Shown here: positions 6,590-13,563 of the stretch, one piece after another
Layout: each line of letters starts with the position of its first letter
How positions within the stretch are numbered: the first letter of the stretch is position 1
Assembly: GCA_017651385.1 (NCBI GenBank)
Contig: JAGCCY010000036.1
Location: 1-13,808, forward strand
From: Lachnospiraceae bacterium
Lineage (GTDB): Bacteria > Bacillota > Clostridia > Lachnospirales > Lachnospiraceae
Direction: 5' to 3'
DNA: 13,808 nucleotides
The notes under the pieces: generated by a model
Seen by the model: only the letters and a program-made list of their open reading frames with translations
What the model was told of the DNA's origin: nothing
Database searches by the model: none
Position numbers and translations under genes: made by a program

Positions 6590-8359
6590 TCAGCACATCT
6601 GTGCATTCTGTAAGTTGTAATAAAGACCTCGTCTTAACATTAACTCAGAGTGAGAACCCTGTTCTGCGATACCGCCGTTTTCAATAACAAAGATCCTGTC
6701 GGCGTTCTTTATCGTGGAAAGTCTGTGTGCGATCACGAAGCTTGTACGGCCTTTTAAAATGGCTTCGATTCCTTTCTGAACAAGCAGTTCGCTCTTTGTA
6801 TCGATCGATGAGGTTGCCTCGTCGAGTATCAATATCCTCGGGTCGGAGATTATAGTGCGTGCGAAGGCCAAAAGCTGTTTCTGACCTGCACTAAGGTTTC
6901 CGCCGCGTTCGGTAAGCTCGGTGTCATAGCCCTTTTCAAGCTGCATGATAAAATCATGGGCATTGACGGTCTTGCAGGCATTTATTATTTCCTCGTCGGT
7001 CGCATCAAGTTTTCCGTATCGGATATTGTCCTTGATGGTGCCGGTAAAGAGGTAATTGTCCTGCGTCATTATACCGAGCTGTTCTCTTAAGCTCTCGATC
7101 GTGACATCCTTTAAGTTACTTTTGTCTATTATCACATTTCCTTCTTCGACATCATAAAAGCGGGAGATAAGGTTCACTATCGTAGTCTTGCCCGCACCTG
7201 TGGGTCCCACAAGCGCTATCGTCTCGCCGGGTTTAATGTCAAAGCTCACATTGTTAAGTACCTTTACGCCGTCTTCATAGGAAAATCCTACGTTTTCAAA
7301 GCGTACATTTCCTTTTATCTCGGGCATCGGGACAGCATTTTCACTGTCTTTTATCTCGGGTTCTTTGTCGATGACTTCAAATACACGCTCTGCAGCCGCC
7401 AGATTTGTGATTATCTGGTTATAGAAGCTTCCGAGGTTCGCTATAGGCTGCCAGAACTGGAAGAGGTAGCTTGAAAATGCGATCAGCATACCCACAGAGC
7501 CTGCACCTATATGAAGTACTTTTATCGCCACATAATACATGCATACGATACTTACGGCTTCTGCTATTTCAATGACAGCATTGAACGCATCGTTGACTCT
7601 TACGGCCCTGATGAAACTGTCCTTGTGTTCTTTTACCAGCTCATCGAATGTATCAAGTGTTTCCGCTTCGGCATTATATGTCTTTACGATCCTGATGCCC
7701 GCGATATCCTCATGCAGGAAAGCGTTAAGGTTTGAAGACTTCTTTCTTACTATCTGCCAGCGGACTCTCGATAAAGTTTCGATCACGAAAAGTCCGATTA
7801 TAAGTATCGGAAGTCCCGTCATGCCCGCAAGCGCAAGCTTTGGACTTTTAACGAGCATGATTATCATTACCGAGAATACCAGTATAAAGTCGGGCAGAAG
7901 AGTAAGCACAAAGTTCTTGAGCACTTCCTTAAGAGAGTTAACATCGCTCATTACACGCGATAATATCTTACCCGTGGGCCTTGAATCGAAAAACTTAAAA
8001 TCAAGTGTCTGAAGGTTTGTATATACTTCTTCGCGGATACGCTTTATGATCTCGTTGCTGACCAGACTCATCACATAGACCCTAACTTTTACAAGGATCA
8101 CCCAGACAATGTTTATGACAAGAGCGATCACTATGAGCTTTATAAGCCCGATGTAATTACCGGGTGTGATGCAGTCGTCTATTGCGGATTCTATGATGAG
8201 CGGGTTTACAAGGCTTACGCCTACGCAGTAAGCCATTATGAGAAGTATTCCCACTATCTGTTTTTTAAATGCAAAGAGGTAGCTTAACAGTCTTTTTATT
8301 GTTATCGATTTTTTGACTGTTGAGACGTCTTCATCGTCTTTTATAGCATTAACGGCCAT
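6590..8359 (-). CDS. Heterodimeric ABC exporter subunit, consensus Walker B
   Basis: A 589-residue half-transporter: an N-terminal membrane domain with about six helices (roughly residues 30-320) fused to an ATPase domain (about 345-585). It exports an unknown substrate across the cytoplasmic membrane. ATPase motifs: Walker A GPTGAGKTT with Lys391, Q-loop IMTQDNYLFTGTI, signature LSAGQ (489-493, Ala in place of the first Gly), Walker B ILILDE with catalytic Glu514, and H-loop IAHR. It starts one base after the stop of the upstream subunit, and its AAGGAG SD (complement of 8369-8374) lies inside that gene's last codons, so translation is coupled. Together with the other subunit it fits heterodimeric multidrug exporters of the BmrCD/LmrCD/TM287-288 type. 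Its own Walker motifs pair with the partner's LSGGQ to form the active site. Substrate is inferred only. Confidence 0.93.
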   Translation of the reverse strand: MAVNAIKDDEDVSTVKKSITIKRLLSYLFAFKKQIVGILLIMAYCVGVSLVNPLIIESAIDDCITPGNYIGLIKLIVIALVINIVWVILVKVRVYVMSLVSNEIIKRIREEVYTNLQTLDFKFFDSRPTGKILSRVMSDVNSLKEVLKNFVLTLLPDFILVFSVMIIMLVKSPKLALAGMTGLPILIIGLFVIETLSRVRWQIVRKKSSNLNAFLHEDIAGIRIVKTYNAEAETLDTFDELVKEHKDSFIRAVRVNDAFNAVIEIAEAVSIVCMYYVAIKVLHIGAGSVGMLIAFSSYLFQFWQPIANLGSFYNQIITNLAAAERVFEVIDKEPEIKDSENAVPMPEIKGNVRFENVGFSYEDGVKVLNNVSFDIKPGETIALVGPTGAGKTTIVNLISRFYDVEEGNVIIDKSNLKDVTIESLREQLGIMTQDNYLFTGTIKDNIRYGKLDATDEEIINACKTVNAHDFIMQLEKGYDTELTERGGNLSAGQKQLLAFARTIISDPRILILDEATSSIDTKSELLVQKGIEAILKGRTSFVIAHRLSTIKNADRIFVIENGGIAEQGSHSELMLRRGLYYNLQNAQMC

Positions 8360-8360
8360 A

Positions 8361-10112
8361 TTAACACACTCCTTCCGTTAACATATTTTCGGGCTCACCG
8401 AACTGGGAGACATATGTCTCGTAATAAAGCCCTTTAAGTCTTAAGAGATCCTCATGCTTGCCGCGTTCCGCGATCTGACCCTTGTCGAGAACGATTATCT
8501 CGTCGGCGTCCTTAACGGAACTTATGCGGTGTGCAATGATGATCTTGGTCATATTGTCGAGTTCTTTTAATTTGTTCTGGATATCCCGTTCGGTTTCGGG
8601 ATCCAATGCGGAAGTCGAATCATCAAGTATAAGTATCGGAAGCCCCTTGGCAAAAGCACGCGCAATGGAGATACGCTGTTTCTGACCGCCGGAGAGACCT
8701 ACACCACGCTCGCCAATGACCGTATCGTATTTGTGTTCCATCTTTTCGATGAATTCGGAAGCGCCTGCATTTTTGGACGACTGTCTTATGATCCTGTCGG
8801 TCACGTATGCACGTCTTCCCATTTTGATGTTTTCGGATATCGAATCCGAGAAAAGGAAAACATCCTGCATAACAAGAGATATGCTGCCTCTTAACTGCTT
8901 AAGGGTAAGCTCTTTGATCGGAACCCCGTCAACTCTTATCTCGCCGCTCGTGACATCATAAAGTCTTGTAAGAAGTGAGATTATCGAAGTCTTGCCCGCA
9001 CCTGTGGCACCCATGATGCCGAGTGTCTTTCCCGCGGGTAACTCAAAGCTTATATCGCTTAAGATCTCATGCATGTCTTCCTTGTGGAAGCCGACCTTGT
9101 CAAACTTAATGCTGCCCTTTACCTTATCAAGGATAACAGGGTTTTCGGGATCGTTGATGGTCGAAACTTCACCGTAGATCTTATTTAATTTCTTGACCGA
9201 AGCCACTGCCTCGGAAAAACCGTTTGTAAGCCAGCCCAGCATTTCCATGGGCCATACTATGTTGTTTGAATAGCTTATGTATGCCGTGATGACACCGAGC
9301 GTAAGCTGTCCTTTGTAAAAGAACCAGCCGCCGAGCAGCAGGACGATAAGAGGAACTATCCTTGATATAAACGAAAAGAACGGATAGTAGCGTGCGAAGA
9401 TCTTGGCCTGCTGTACATTAAGATCACGGTAGTGATCGTTGTGTTTTCTGAACTTTTCTATTTCAAACTTTTCTCTTGCGAATGCCCTGACGGTACGGAC
9501 ACCGGCAATGTTTTCTTCGCATGTGGTATTAAGCTCGGCGTTTTCTTCGGATATGTCGCCGTATACCTTATCAAGCTTTTTGTCCATCCAGATCGCAAGG
9601 AAGCCGCATATGCCCATTGCGATAAAAGGCGGTATAGCCATGAAGGGATTGAGCTTTACCATACATACAAGGATAAATACCGTATGGAACACGACTTCGA
9701 TTATGAGCATCGATATAAAGCAGAGCGCATCCCATATCTTATCAATGTCTTCTTTGAGCCTTGCCATGACCTCGCCGGTGTTTGTCTTGTCAAAGAACGA
9801 GGTATCAAGTCCCTGAATGTGTACAAACAGATCTCTTCTTAAGCGGCAGGAGATGCTTGCCGATATCCAGTCAAACAAAAACTCCTTAGTATACTGGAAG
9901 ACCATCCTTCCCGCACCGAGCAGAAGATAGATCGTGAGCAGTTTAAGCAATATATCGTAGTTGCCGCCGACGATGACATCATCGACTATCCTCAAAGCCA
10001 CCTGAGGCATGAACATGGAAAGCGATACCGATATAAGTATCATTGAAACCGCAAGCACATACCACAGAGCATATTTCTTTAAATGTTTTCCCAATGTAAA
10101 TCTATTGTTCAT
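8361..10112 (-). CDS. Heterodimeric ABC exporter subunit, degenerate Walker B (Asp for Glu)
   Basis: A 583-residue half-transporter, first gene of the two-gene operon. The membrane domain with about six helices spans roughly residues 12-310 and the ATPase about 330-575. Motifs: Walker A GATGAGKTS with Lys374, Q-loop LVMQDVFLFSDSI, canonical signature LSGGQ (473-477), Walker B ILILDD in which the catalytic Glu is Asp498, and H-loop IAHR. Asp at this position marks the degenerate, slowly hydrolysing site of heterodimeric exporters. That site would be completed by the altered LSAGQ of the partner, which agrees. The start ATG (complement of 10110-10112) follows AAGGAG (complement of 10120-10125) at 7 nt. 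It is preceded by a leader ORF and an intrinsic terminator, which suggests attenuation control. Export of drugs or peptides is likely, but the substrate is not visible. Confidence 0.93.
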   Translation of the reverse strand: MNNRFTLGKHLKKYALWYVLAVSMILISVSLSMFMPQVALRIVDDVIVGGNYDILLKLLTIYLLLGAGRMVFQYTKEFLFDWISASISCRLRRDLFVHIQGLDTSFFDKTNTGEVMARLKEDIDKIWDALCFISMLIIEVVFHTVFILVCMVKLNPFMAIPPFIAMGICGFLAIWMDKKLDKVYGDISEENAELNTTCEENIAGVRTVRAFAREKFEIEKFRKHNDHYRDLNVQQAKIFARYYPFFSFISRIVPLIVLLLGGWFFYKGQLTLGVITAYISYSNNIVWPMEMLGWLTNGFSEAVASVKKLNKIYGEVSTINDPENPVILDKVKGSIKFDKVGFHKEDMHEILSDISFELPAGKTLGIMGATGAGKTSIISLLTRLYDVTSGEIRVDGVPIKELTLKQLRGSISLVMQDVFLFSDSISENIKMGRRAYVTDRIIRQSSKNAGASEFIEKMEHKYDTVIGERGVGLSGGQKQRISIARAFAKGLPILILDDSTSALDPETERDIQNKLKELDNMTKIIIAHRISSVKDADEIIVLDKGQIAERGKHEDLLRLKGLYYETYVSQFGEPENMLTEGVC

Positions 10113-10145
10113 TACAAAACTCCTTAATCATCTTAAAAAGGGTAC

Positions 10146-10176
10146 AAAAAAACCCGAAAGCCTGAACTTCCGGGTT
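10146..10176 (-). terminator. Leader (attenuator) terminator upstream of the ABC exporter genes
   Basis: On the minus strand AACCCGGAAG pairs with CTTTCGGGTT around loop TTCAGG, then five more T. The stem is 10 bp with one G-U pair; the plus-strand copy would have an A-C mismatch there, so the minus orientation is favoured. It lies between promoter and first gene, 34 nt before the ATG, where a constitutive terminator would make no sense. Confidence 0.85.
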
Positions 10177-10211
10177 ACTTAAATTCATATGAAAACTCAT
10201 ATAAAAACAGA

Positions 10212-10298
10212 CTAAACATAACCATTACCGGAGGTTTTAGCATTATTATCTTCAAATATTCTGTTATCGACTGATGTAATTCTTAACTTGCCGTACAT
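10212..10298 (-). CDS. 28-residue leader peptide of the ABC exporter operon
   Basis: A short ORF of 28 codons plus TAG, beginning MYGKLRITSVDNRIFED and ending KTSGNGYV. Its SD is near perfect: AGGAGG ending 8 nt before ATG (GGAGG is the complement of 10307-10311). It starts about 40 nt downstream of the predicted transcription start and its stop is 35 nt before the attenuator terminator. It has no signal peptide or membrane segment and no run of a single amino-acid codon, so it does not look like an amino-acid-starvation leader. Codons 21-24 (AAA ACC TCC GGT) contain the segment able to pair both with its own SD and with the terminator arm. By analogy with BmrB upstream of bmrCD, translation of the peptide, rather than the peptide itself, probably sets exporter transcription. 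I recognise no family for it. Confidence 0.72.
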   Translation of the reverse strand: MYGKLRITSVDNRIFEDNNAKTSGNGYV

Positions 10299-10321
10299 TA
10301 AACTGACCTCCTGTGTTTTTT

Positions 10322-10338
10322 GTCCGTCGCACACGGAC
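10322..10338 (-). promoter_or_regulatory. 5' stem-loop of the ABC operon leader RNA
   Basis: Minus strand GTCCGT, loop GTGCG, ACGGAC: a perfect 6-bp stem beginning at about the predicted +1 and followed by AAAAAA and the leader SD. It is probably a 5'-end structure of the leader transcript; a role in stability or initiation is inference. Confidence 0.5.
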
Positions 10339-10345
10339 TAATCGT

Positions 10346-10374
10346 ACATTAACCCAATAAAAGACCTGTGTCAA
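10346..10374 (-). promoter_or_regulatory. Promoter of the ABC exporter operon
   Basis: Minus strand TTGACA (complement of 10369-10374), 17-bp spacer, TAATGT (complement of 10346-10351). The -35 is perfect and the -10 is weak, with an AT-rich tract upstream like an UP element. The predicted start is near 10338. Confidence 0.6.
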
Positions 10375-10542
10375 GCATAAAAATAAAAAAATTATAAACT
10401 TAACTTTACATAAAATATTACTATAAATCTGTTTATCAATAGACACAGAGTACTAAAAAATACAAGATGTAGAACGCATGAAACAAGATATTGTGGCTGT
10501 TTTGCATATTGTACAAAAAATCACATTTTTTCCTTAAATTCG

Positions 10543-10571
10543 TTGACATAAATGTGCACAATTAGTATTAT
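10543..10571 (+). promoter_or_regulatory. Promoter of pilT
   Basis: TTGACA (10543-10548), 17-bp spacer, TATTAT (10566-10571), with T-rich sequence upstream. The spacer contains the 8-bp palindrome TGTGCACA (10553-10560), a possible operator. The predicted start near 10578 leaves a leader of about 37 nt, too short for a riboswitch. Confidence 0.75.
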
Positions 10572-10614
10572 TATGTTAATAGTTTTTTAACTGAGCACAG
10601 AGGGAGAATTTTGT

Positions 10615-11670
10615 ATGTTGTCATTGGAAGAAGTTTTAAGAACAGCTAAAGTTGCAGGTGCCAGCGATGTGCATTTAACTGTAGGTATACCGCCCAGAAT
10701 GCGTGTTAACGGTGATCTTATTGGAATGGAATACGATAAGCTCCTTCCTCCGGATACCAAGGAGATCGCAGAAAGCATCATGAATGATGTTCAGCGCGAA
10801 AAGTTTGAAGAGCGCGGTGAATATGATATGTCATATTCGATCAGGGAACTCGGACGTTACCGTGTGAACATCTATCATCAGAGAGGCTCAGTCGCTATGG
10901 CATTCCGTCTTGTAGGTACCGAAGTCCCTTCATCGGAAGTATTGGGTATTCCCGCAAGCGTTATCGAACTTTCACAGAGAAAAAGAGGTCTGGTGCTCGT
11001 AACGGGTCCTACCGGTTCAGGTAAGTCCACGACACTTGCATCGATCATAGATAAGATAAATAAGACAAGAGACGCTCACGTTATAACACTTGAGGATCCT
11101 ATAGAGTATCTGCATCAGCACAGCATGAGCATGGTCAACCAAAGAGAGATCGGTATCGACTCCGGTTCCTATGCAAATGCTTTAAGAGCTGCACTCCGTG
11201 AAGATCCCGATGTTATCCTCGTAGGTGAGATGAGAGACTTTGAGACCATTTCCGTTGCTATAACCGCAGCCGAGACCGGTCACCTTGTTCTTTCGACACT
11301 GCATACTATCGGTGCGGCATCAACGGTCGATCGTGTTATCGACGTATTCCCGCCTCACCAGCAGCAGCAGATCAGGATCCAGCTTTCAAATGTTTTGGAG
11401 GCTGTTATATCGCAACAGCTCATCCCTACCGTTGACGGAAAAGGACGTGTTGCGGCATTTGAGGTAATGCATGCCAATCATGCGGTAAGAAACCTCATAA
11501 GAGAAGGAAAGTCACATCAGCTCACATCCGTTATGCAGACCAACAGAAAACTCGGCATGATCACAATGGATGAAGCTATTTCACAGCTTTTCTATTCGGG
11601 CAAGATATCGCGTGATGACGCAATCGAATTTGCTCAGGATGTTGAAGGCATGGAGCTTAAACTGGGCTGA
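10615..11670 (+). CDS. pilT: Type IV pilus retraction ATPase PilT
   Basis: A 351-residue hexameric ATPase that powers pilus disassembly and retraction from the cytoplasmic face. An N-terminal PAS-like domain (GASDVHLTVGIPPRMRVNGDL, residues about 14-35 onward) precedes the RecA-like core. Motifs: Walker A GPTGSGKSTT with Lys137, Asp box ITLEDPIEY, Walker B DPDVILVGEMRD, His box GHLVLSTLHT, and HAVRNLIREGKSHQL, which matches the C-terminal AIRNLIRE motif tied to retraction in PilT. No tetracysteine zinc motif is present, which separates it from PilB. The start is set by AGGGAG (10601-10606) 8 nt before ATG. It is the first gene of the pilus cluster, followed by pilB after 92 nt and then pilC. 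Length is normal for the family. Confidence 0.95.
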   Translation: MLSLEEVLRTAKVAGASDVHLTVGIPPRMRVNGDLIGMEYDKLLPPDTKEIAESIMNDVQREKFEERGEYDMSYSIRELGRYRVNIYHQRGSVAMAFRLVGTEVPSSEVLGIPASVIELSQRKRGLVLVTGPTGSGKSTTLASIIDKINKTRDAHVITLEDPIEYLHQHSMSMVNQREIGIDSGSYANALRAALREDPDVILVGEMRDFETISVAITAAETGHLVLSTLHTIGAASTVDRVIDVFPPHQQQQIRIQLSNVLEAVISQQLIPTVDGKGRVAAFEVMHANHAVRNLIREGKSHQLTSVMQTNRKLGMITMDEAISQLFYSGKISRDDAIEFAQDVEGMELKLG

Positions 11671-11710
11671 TCGAAACAGTCCGGCAAAAGCCGATTTAAA
11701 GAATGGTTAA

Positions 11711-11739
11711 TTGAATAAGGGTATAGTGTGTTTCATAAT
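11711..11739 (+). promoter_or_regulatory. Possible promoter of pilB
   Basis: TTGAAT (11711-11716), 17-bp spacer, CATAAT (11734-11739) in the 92-nt gap between pilT and pilB. There is no terminator after pilT, so this would be an internal promoter in addition to read-through. Confidence 0.35.
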
Positions 11740-11762
11740 ATAATGTAAAGGTTGGGGAATCT

Positions 11763-13466
11763 ATGGCATTCTATGGACAGAACAAACTGAGGCTTGGAGA
11801 GATCCTCGTGCAGGCGGGCCTCCTTACGGAGGCTACGCTTGAAAGAGCCCTTAAAGATAAAGGCTCCATGAAGATAGGTGAGTATCTCGTTGAGAACAAT
11901 ATCGTCACCGAGGATGATATCGCCAAAGCCTTATCGGAAAAGCTTGATTACAAGCTTATCGATCTTCAAAGCACGACCATTCCCGAAGATATTCTTTCAC
12001 TCGCAGAACTAAAAGTACTTAAAAAGAACAGAGTAATTCCCGTTGGCTATGCCGAGGGGAATATGAATATTCTGCAAATTGCGATGGCAGATCCTACGGA
12101 TATCAATGCTGTCGACGACATTTCCATTATTACGGGCTGTCAGATCGAACCGCTCGTATCGACTCCGCGCGCGGTCATGCTCGCGCTTGACCGCTACTAC
12201 GGGTCGGAGGATATGAAGTCACGTATCGATGAATATGCCAAAGAACGTCTTATCCGTGAGGAAGAAGACATATTTGACGAAAACATTAATTCATCGCCCA
12301 TCGTTGTACTCGTTAAGGAAATGATCGATAAAGCAGCACGTCAGAGAGCATCAGATATCCACATCGAAGCGCTCGAAAAAGAGGTAAGAGTAAGATACAG
12401 GATCGACGGTGCGCTTTATGAAAGAGCAAGATACAACATCAACGTTCTTCCCGCTATCGTAGCCAGAGTCAAGATCATCGGCGGAATGGACATCTCAGAG
12501 AAAAGAAAACCACAGGTCGGCCGTATAACGCAGATCTTTGACCGTGTTGAGTACGATATCCGTGTTTCGGTGCTTCCGAGTGTCTACGGCGAGAAGATAG
12601 TTATGAGACTTGCTGCCAAGAAGGCACTTAACAGAGAGAAGAGTCAGCTCGGACTTAAGCCGAACGAGATGAAGCAGTTTGATCACATAATATCCAACCC
12701 GAACGGCATCCTTTTAGTAACCGGTCCCACGGGTTCGGGTAAGTCGACAACGCTTTACACAGCATTGAGTGAGCTTAATAAAGAAGACGTTAACATCATA
12801 ACGGTCGAAGACCCGGTCGAAGCAAATATAGACGGCATAAATCAGGTACAGGTCAATCCTAAGGCCGATCTTACATTTGCCACCGCATTAAGGTCGATCC
12901 TTCGTCAGGATCCGGATATCATCATGATCGGTGAGATCCGTGACCAAGAGACCGCCGGTATCGCCGTTCAGGCTTCCATCACGGGACATCTTGTAGTATC
13001 CACGCTTCATACCAATTCATCCGCAAGTACGATAACCCGTCTTGAAGATATGGGCGTTGAACCTTACCTGATCGCCGATACGGTCGTGGGCGTTATCGCA
13101 CAGCGACTTGTAAGACGCCTTTGCCCCGAATGCAGGAAGGCAAGAGAAGCAACCGAAGAAGAATGCAAGCTTATGGGAGCGGATCCCAAAAAGAAGCATA
13201 TCATCTACGATCCTTTTATCAACCACAGAGACGGACGCTGCACCAACTGCGACGGCATGGGCTACAAAGGGCGTATCGGTGTATACGAGATCATGGAGAT
13301 AAGCCATGAACTTAAAAAGATCATAAGCCGCGGCGGAAACGCCGATGAGATCAAGGAAGCGGCACTTAAGGAAGGTATGCACACCTTAAGGATGAGCGCA
13401 GCCGAATATGTACTTGACGGTACAACTTCATTTTCGGAAATGATGAAGGTATCCTTTGACTCATAA
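11763..13466 (+). CDS. pilB: Type IV pilus assembly ATPase PilB (GspE family)
   Basis: A 567-residue extension ATPase driving pilin polymerisation. Residues about 9-150 form an MshEN/T2SSE-N domain with two repeats, RLGEILVQAGLLTEATLERAL and KIGEYLVENNIVTEDDIAKAL. Next is the N2 domain (SDIHIEALEKEVRVRYRIDGAL) and the ATPase core: Walker A GPTGSGKSTT with Lys327, Asp box ITVEDPVE, Walker B DPDIIMIGEIRD, His box GHLVVSTLHT. A zinc tetracysteine is present: Cys454, Cys457, Cys493, Cys496. This motif and the length identify PilB/GspE rather than PilT. The first MshEN repeat matches the c-di-GMP-binding pattern except for its last Gln; the second is weaker and the linker shorter. The SD is poor (GGTTGGGGA) but ATG 11763 is the natural start, being directly before the conserved domain. 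PilC follows after 97 nt. Confidence 0.95.
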   Translation: MAFYGQNKLRLGEILVQAGLLTEATLERALKDKGSMKIGEYLVENNIVTEDDIAKALSEKLDYKLIDLQSTTIPEDILSLAELKVLKKNRVIPVGYAEGNMNILQIAMADPTDINAVDDISIITGCQIEPLVSTPRAVMLALDRYYGSEDMKSRIDEYAKERLIREEEDIFDENINSSPIVVLVKEMIDKAARQRASDIHIEALEKEVRVRYRIDGALYERARYNINVLPAIVARVKIIGGMDISEKRKPQVGRITQIFDRVEYDIRVSVLPSVYGEKIVMRLAAKKALNREKSQLGLKPNEMKQFDHIISNPNGILLVTGPTGSGKSTTLYTALSELNKEDVNIITVEDPVEANIDGINQVQVNPKADLTFATALRSILRQDPDIIMIGEIRDQETAGIAVQASITGHLVVSTLHTNSSASTITRLEDMGVEPYLIADTVVGVIAQRLVRRLCPECRKAREATEEECKLMGADPKKKHIIYDPFINHRDGRCTNCDGMGYKGRIGVYEIMEISHELKKIISRGGNADEIKEAALKEGMHTLRMSAAEYVLDGTTSFSEMMKVSFDS

Positions 13467-13490
13467 TTACGGTCAAAGCACTCAATTTTT
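13454..13490 (+). terminator. Weak hairpin at the end of pilB
   Basis: CTTTGAC (13454-13460) pairs with GTCAAAG (13472-13478) around an 11-nt loop holding the pilB stop; five T follow 7 nt later (13486-13490). The stem is AT-rich and the T-run is displaced, so it is at best a partial terminator or an mRNA-processing end before pilC. Confidence 0.25.
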
Positions 13491-13563
13491 AATTATTGTG
13501 TAATCATTCATTATTTATACGCAAATTATCAGTATCTATACTTAACGATAATCGGAGATTTTT

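Noticed and set aside
10264..10446. A 60-codon minus-strand ORF starting at 10446 upstream of the ABC operon
   Set aside because: It has no SD, starts upstream of the predicted promoter, overlaps the 28-codon leader ORF in another frame and has no recognisable features.
10572..10614. c-di-GMP riboswitch before the pilus genes, as in some clostridia
   Set aside because: The leader from the predicted start to the pilT ATG is about 37 nt and shows no GEMM-type conserved segments.
11671..11710. Terminator after pilT (CGGCAAAAGCCG at about 11683-11694)
   Set aside because: The stem is only about 4 bp with no T-tract behind it; read-through into pilB is more likely.
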